DNA of 64,000 nucleotides from Clostridia bacterium. GTDB taxonomy: Bacteria > Bacillota > Clostridia > Oscillospirales > Acutalibacteraceae. The translations under genes and the position numbers were made by a program. Every line of letters begins with the position of its first letter. Within the stretch, counting starts at the first letter, position 1. The notes under the pieces were generated by a model. That model saw only the letters and a program-made list of their open reading frames with translations, did no database searches and was not told the origin of the DNA. The stretch is from positions 62,001-126,000 of the forward strand of contig CAAEIG010000102.1 of the NCBI GenBank assembly GCA_900755895.1. Direction: 5' to 3'. Of this stretch, positions 62,130 to 64,000 are shown in pieces.

Positions 62130-62154
62130 GAATTTCTTACGAAAATCATACAGT
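62130..62154 (+). promoter_or_regulatory. SigE-like promoter before pdaA
   Basis: CATACAGT (62147-62154) matches the SigE -10 consensus CATACANT, with GAATTT (62130-62135) upstream as a rough -35. It lies 66 bases before pdaA. This is a sequence resemblance only. Confidence 0.35.
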
Positions 62155-62220
62155 ATTTTCACCGGGGATGCAAGTGCCTCGAAGGTCCGGCATAGCTATA
62201 AAGGGAAAGGAGGAAGGCGG

Positions 62221-63036
62221 ATGAAGAAGTTTTGGAAAGAGATTCGGGGAAAGCGGGCAGTACTGGCATCCTTGGTGTTAGCGCTGCTTGTTTGCGTGTG
62301 GGCTACAGCATTGGATCTGAAGGAGCCCACGGCAGTGGCGGCCTCAGCAGAAATTACCAATTGGGGGTTGAGCTTCCAAAGGGAGGGGGAGCCACCTGTG
62401 GGAAATGCCGACAGCGCGTTTCTCGCCCAATACAACGCATTGTACCGGGTTGATACAGAGGAAAAGGTGCTGTACCTAACCTTTGATGCTGGCTACGAAA
62501 ACGGCTGTACCTCCCAGATTTTGGACACGCTAAAAAAGCACAATGTGCCTGCTACATTTTTCTTGGTAGGCAACTATCTGGAGACGCAACCTGAATTAGT
62601 TTGCCGCATGGTAGAAGAGGGGCACACGGTGGGGAATCACACCTATTCCCATCCCGACATGTCTGCGATTGCAGATGAAGCCAGCTTTCAAGCGGAGCTT
62701 CAGCGGAATGAAGCTTTATATCAGCAGGTGACTGGTCAGGAGATGGCAAAATTCTACCGGCCTCCCCAGGGCAAGTTCTGCGAGGAGAATCTGCGCATGG
62801 CTCAAAACTTGGGGTATCGCACGGTATTTTGGAGCCTGGCTTATGTGGATTGGTATGAGGACGACCAGCCCACCAAGGAGGAAGCCTTTGAAAAACTGAT
62901 TCCTCGTCTGCATCCGGGAGCTGTGGTGTTGCTTCACAGTACGTCCTCCACCAATGCATCCATCCTGGATGAACTGCTGACTAAGTGGGAAGAGATGGGC
63001 TATACCTTTGGGAGGTTGGAAGACATCACTTTGTAA
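62221..63036 (+). CDS. pdaA: PdaA-type polysaccharide deacetylase
   Basis: PdaA removes the acetyl group from muramic acid to form muramic delta-lactam in the spore cortex, which germination lytic enzymes recognise. The 271-residue protein has a signal-anchor (about 13-31). Its NodB domain has YLTFDAGYENG (metal Asp89), GNHTYSHP (His140 and His144), YRPPQGKF, and the late VFWSLAYVDW and HPGAVVLLHS elements shared with B. subtilis PdaA. AAAGGAGG precedes ATG 62221. The gene is divergent from a VanRS-like system. Confidence 0.93.
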   Translation: MKKFWKEIRGKRAVLASLVLALLVCVWATALDLKEPTAVAASAEITNWGLSFQREGEPPVGNADSAFLAQYNALYRVDTEEKVLYLTFDAGYENGCTSQILDTLKKHNVPATFFLVGNYLETQPELVCRMVEEGHTVGNHTYSHPDMSAIADEASFQAELQRNEALYQQVTGQEMAKFYRPPQGKFCEENLRMAQNLGYRTVFWSLAYVDWYEDDQPTKEEAFEKLIPRLHPGAVVLLHSTSSTNASILDELLTKWEEMGYTFGRLEDITL

Positions 63037-63142
63037 GGTGGGAAGAAATCACATATAGTTCTAATAAAGAAATAAAATCACAGATCTCCCTTGTAAAATG
63101 AGGAATGCGTTGGAGCGCAGTATAGTTACAGGGAGGAATCCG

Positions 63143-64000
63143 ATGGAACGCTGGGAGATTGTGGTGATAGGTGCTGGGGCTGCTGGGCTAATGGCAGCCC
63201 GAGCAGCTGCAAAAGCTCGAAAAGCCCGGGGCGTGCAAGGGGGAGTGCTGATTCTGGAGGGCAATCCCAAGCCAGGGAAGAAGCTTCTTGCCACAGGGAA
63301 TGGGCGCTGCAATCTGACCAACCTGAATGTGGCTTCCGACCATTACCACGGGGATAGAGAGTTGGCCATCCCGCTGTTGGAGCAGTATCCCCCCTCTGCG
63401 ATCTTAGCGGAGTTTGAAGAGCTGGGTCTGCTGTGCCGACCTGACAGCGAGGGCAGGGTGTATCCCAGAAACCTGCAAGCGGCAGCAGTGTTGCAGGCGC
63501 TGCGCTGGGGATGTGAGGAGCTTGGGGTAGTCCTGCGGTGTGGTCAGGGTGTCGAAGAGGTCTCCTCGGTTTCAGGGGGATTCCTGCTGAAGCTCAGGGA
63601 GGGTGAGGAACTTTTTGCCTCTCAGCTGATCCTTGCTTGCGGAGGCAAAGCATCGCCCAAGCATTCTTGGGAGGACGGTGGCTATGGTTTGGTCCAGAAG
63701 CTTGGACATTCCCTTGTACAGTTGTACCCTTCTTTAACTCCGTTGAAGAGCTCCAAAAAAAGTCTGCGCTCCTTAAAAGGAATGCGTTCCAAGGCAAGAG
63801 CATCCCTCTATCATGATGGGGAACTGGTTTACCAGGAAAGCGGAGAGGTGATGTTTGGGGAGAGTGCGTTGTCCGGCATCTGTCTGTTCGATCTTTCTGC
63901 CAGGTTGGAAGGAACACTCCAGGGGGACCTCTGGGTCTCCTTTGACCTGTTGGAGGACATGCCCTATCGGGAGGTGCTCTCCTATCTGGAAAGCGTGGTT
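63143..64000 (+). CDS. HI0933-family flavoprotein (partial, 3' end outside the window)
   Basis: Translation from ATG 63143 stays open for 286 codons to the right edge. It begins MERWEIVVIGAGAAGLMAARA, an FAD-binding Rossmann loop. It continues with GNPKPGKKLLATGNGRCNLTN and LACGGKASPKHSWEDGGYGL, the signature of HI0933/YhiN/BaiN-type NAD(P)/FAD-dependent oxidoreductases. GGGAGGAAT precedes the start. Some members reduce bile-acid or steroid intermediates, but most have no known substrate, so none is proposed here. The gene is complete at its 5' end only. Confidence 0.92.
   Translation, partial: MERWEIVVIGAGAAGLMAARAAAKARKARGVQGGVLILEGNPKPGKKLLATGNGRCNLTNLNVASDHYHGDRELAIPLLEQYPPSAILAEFEELGLLCRPDSEGRVYPRNLQAAAVLQALRWGCEELGVVLRCGQGVEEVSSVSGGFLLKLREGEELFASQLILACGGKASPKHSWEDGGYGLVQKLGHSLVQLYPSLTPLKSSKKSLRSLKGMRSKARASLYHDGELVYQESGEVMFGESALSGICLFDLSARLEGTLQGDLWVSFDLLEDMPYREVLSYLESVV

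Noticed and set aside
61447..62220. Longer plus-strand frame reaching pdaA from upstream
   Set aside because: It runs antisense through the response regulator gene; PdaA has a good ribosome binding site and signal-anchor at 62221.

Overview
The window looks like chromosomal DNA from an endospore-forming, flagellated, Gram-positive member of the Clostridia, most like the Oscillospiraceae (Flavonifractor/Oscillibacter-type gut anaerobes). The evidence is protein-level resemblance and gene content: dipicolinate synthase genes (dpaA, dpaB), a PdaA-type spore-cortex deacetylase, S-layer-homology (SLH) surface proteins, a cheA gene, a SAM-I riboswitch on metK, strong AGGAGG ribosome binding sites and several TTG starts. 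This taxonomic call is inference; no rRNA or tRNA gene was found. I saw no IS element, prophage or CRISPR array.

Layout. (1) 1-4.6 kb: cheA on the minus strand, reading toward a partial gene at the left edge, and divergently a tightly overlapping trio (FliK-like protein, FlhB C-domain-like protein, PilZ c-di-GMP receptor). (2) 4.6-15.7 kb: a cell-surface island with a 1630-residue SLH protein, a 914-residue SLH protein, a tyrosine-recombinase-like protein that lacks the catalytic residues, a PepSY protein and an SLH-PepSY hybrid. (3) 15.8-24.9 kb: DUF3343 plus cysteine desulfurase, cdaA-cdaR (c-di-AMP synthesis), DUF951, prfA, a fused TsaC-CoaE enzyme, a lytic transglycosylase and an M18 aminopeptidase. 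(4) 25-31.6 kb: a VanY-like protein without its zinc ligands, rpmE, a YigZ-family protein, then dgt-dnaG-rpoD-rrf2. (5) 31.6-44.2 kb: rpoB-rpoC, then rpsL-rpsG-fusA-tuf, with promoters and structured leaders. (6) 44.3-49.8 kb: membrane-anchored HTH regulator, SAM riboswitch-metK, small membrane protein, recD2, HAD phosphatase. (7) 49.8-56.1 kb: two paralogous acetyltransferases (minus), a divergent MreB-like protein, murC and a Cof-type HAD phosphatase (minus), dpaA-dpaB. (8) 56.2-64 kb: zinc-ribbon membrane protein, O-acetylhomoserine sulfhydrylase, a minus-strand acetyltransferase-lipoprotein pair, a VanRS-like two-component system (minus), pdaA and a partial HI0933-family flavoprotein.

How they work together. 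Most of the window is housekeeping: transcription (rpoB, rpoC, rpoD), translation (rpsL, rpsG, fusA, tuf, prfA, rpmE, tRNA t6A synthesis), replication (dnaG, recD2, dgt), cofactor and methionine/SAM metabolism, and envelope assembly (murC, cdaAR, lytic transglycosylase, MreB-like). The accessory interest lies in the surface island, in the proteins whose catalytic residues are lost (recombinase-like, VanY-like), in the TsaC-CoaE fusion, and in the structured leaders before cdaA, rpoB and rpsL. I did not find an obviously new defence or mobile system here; the best candidates for new biology are those proteins and leaders.
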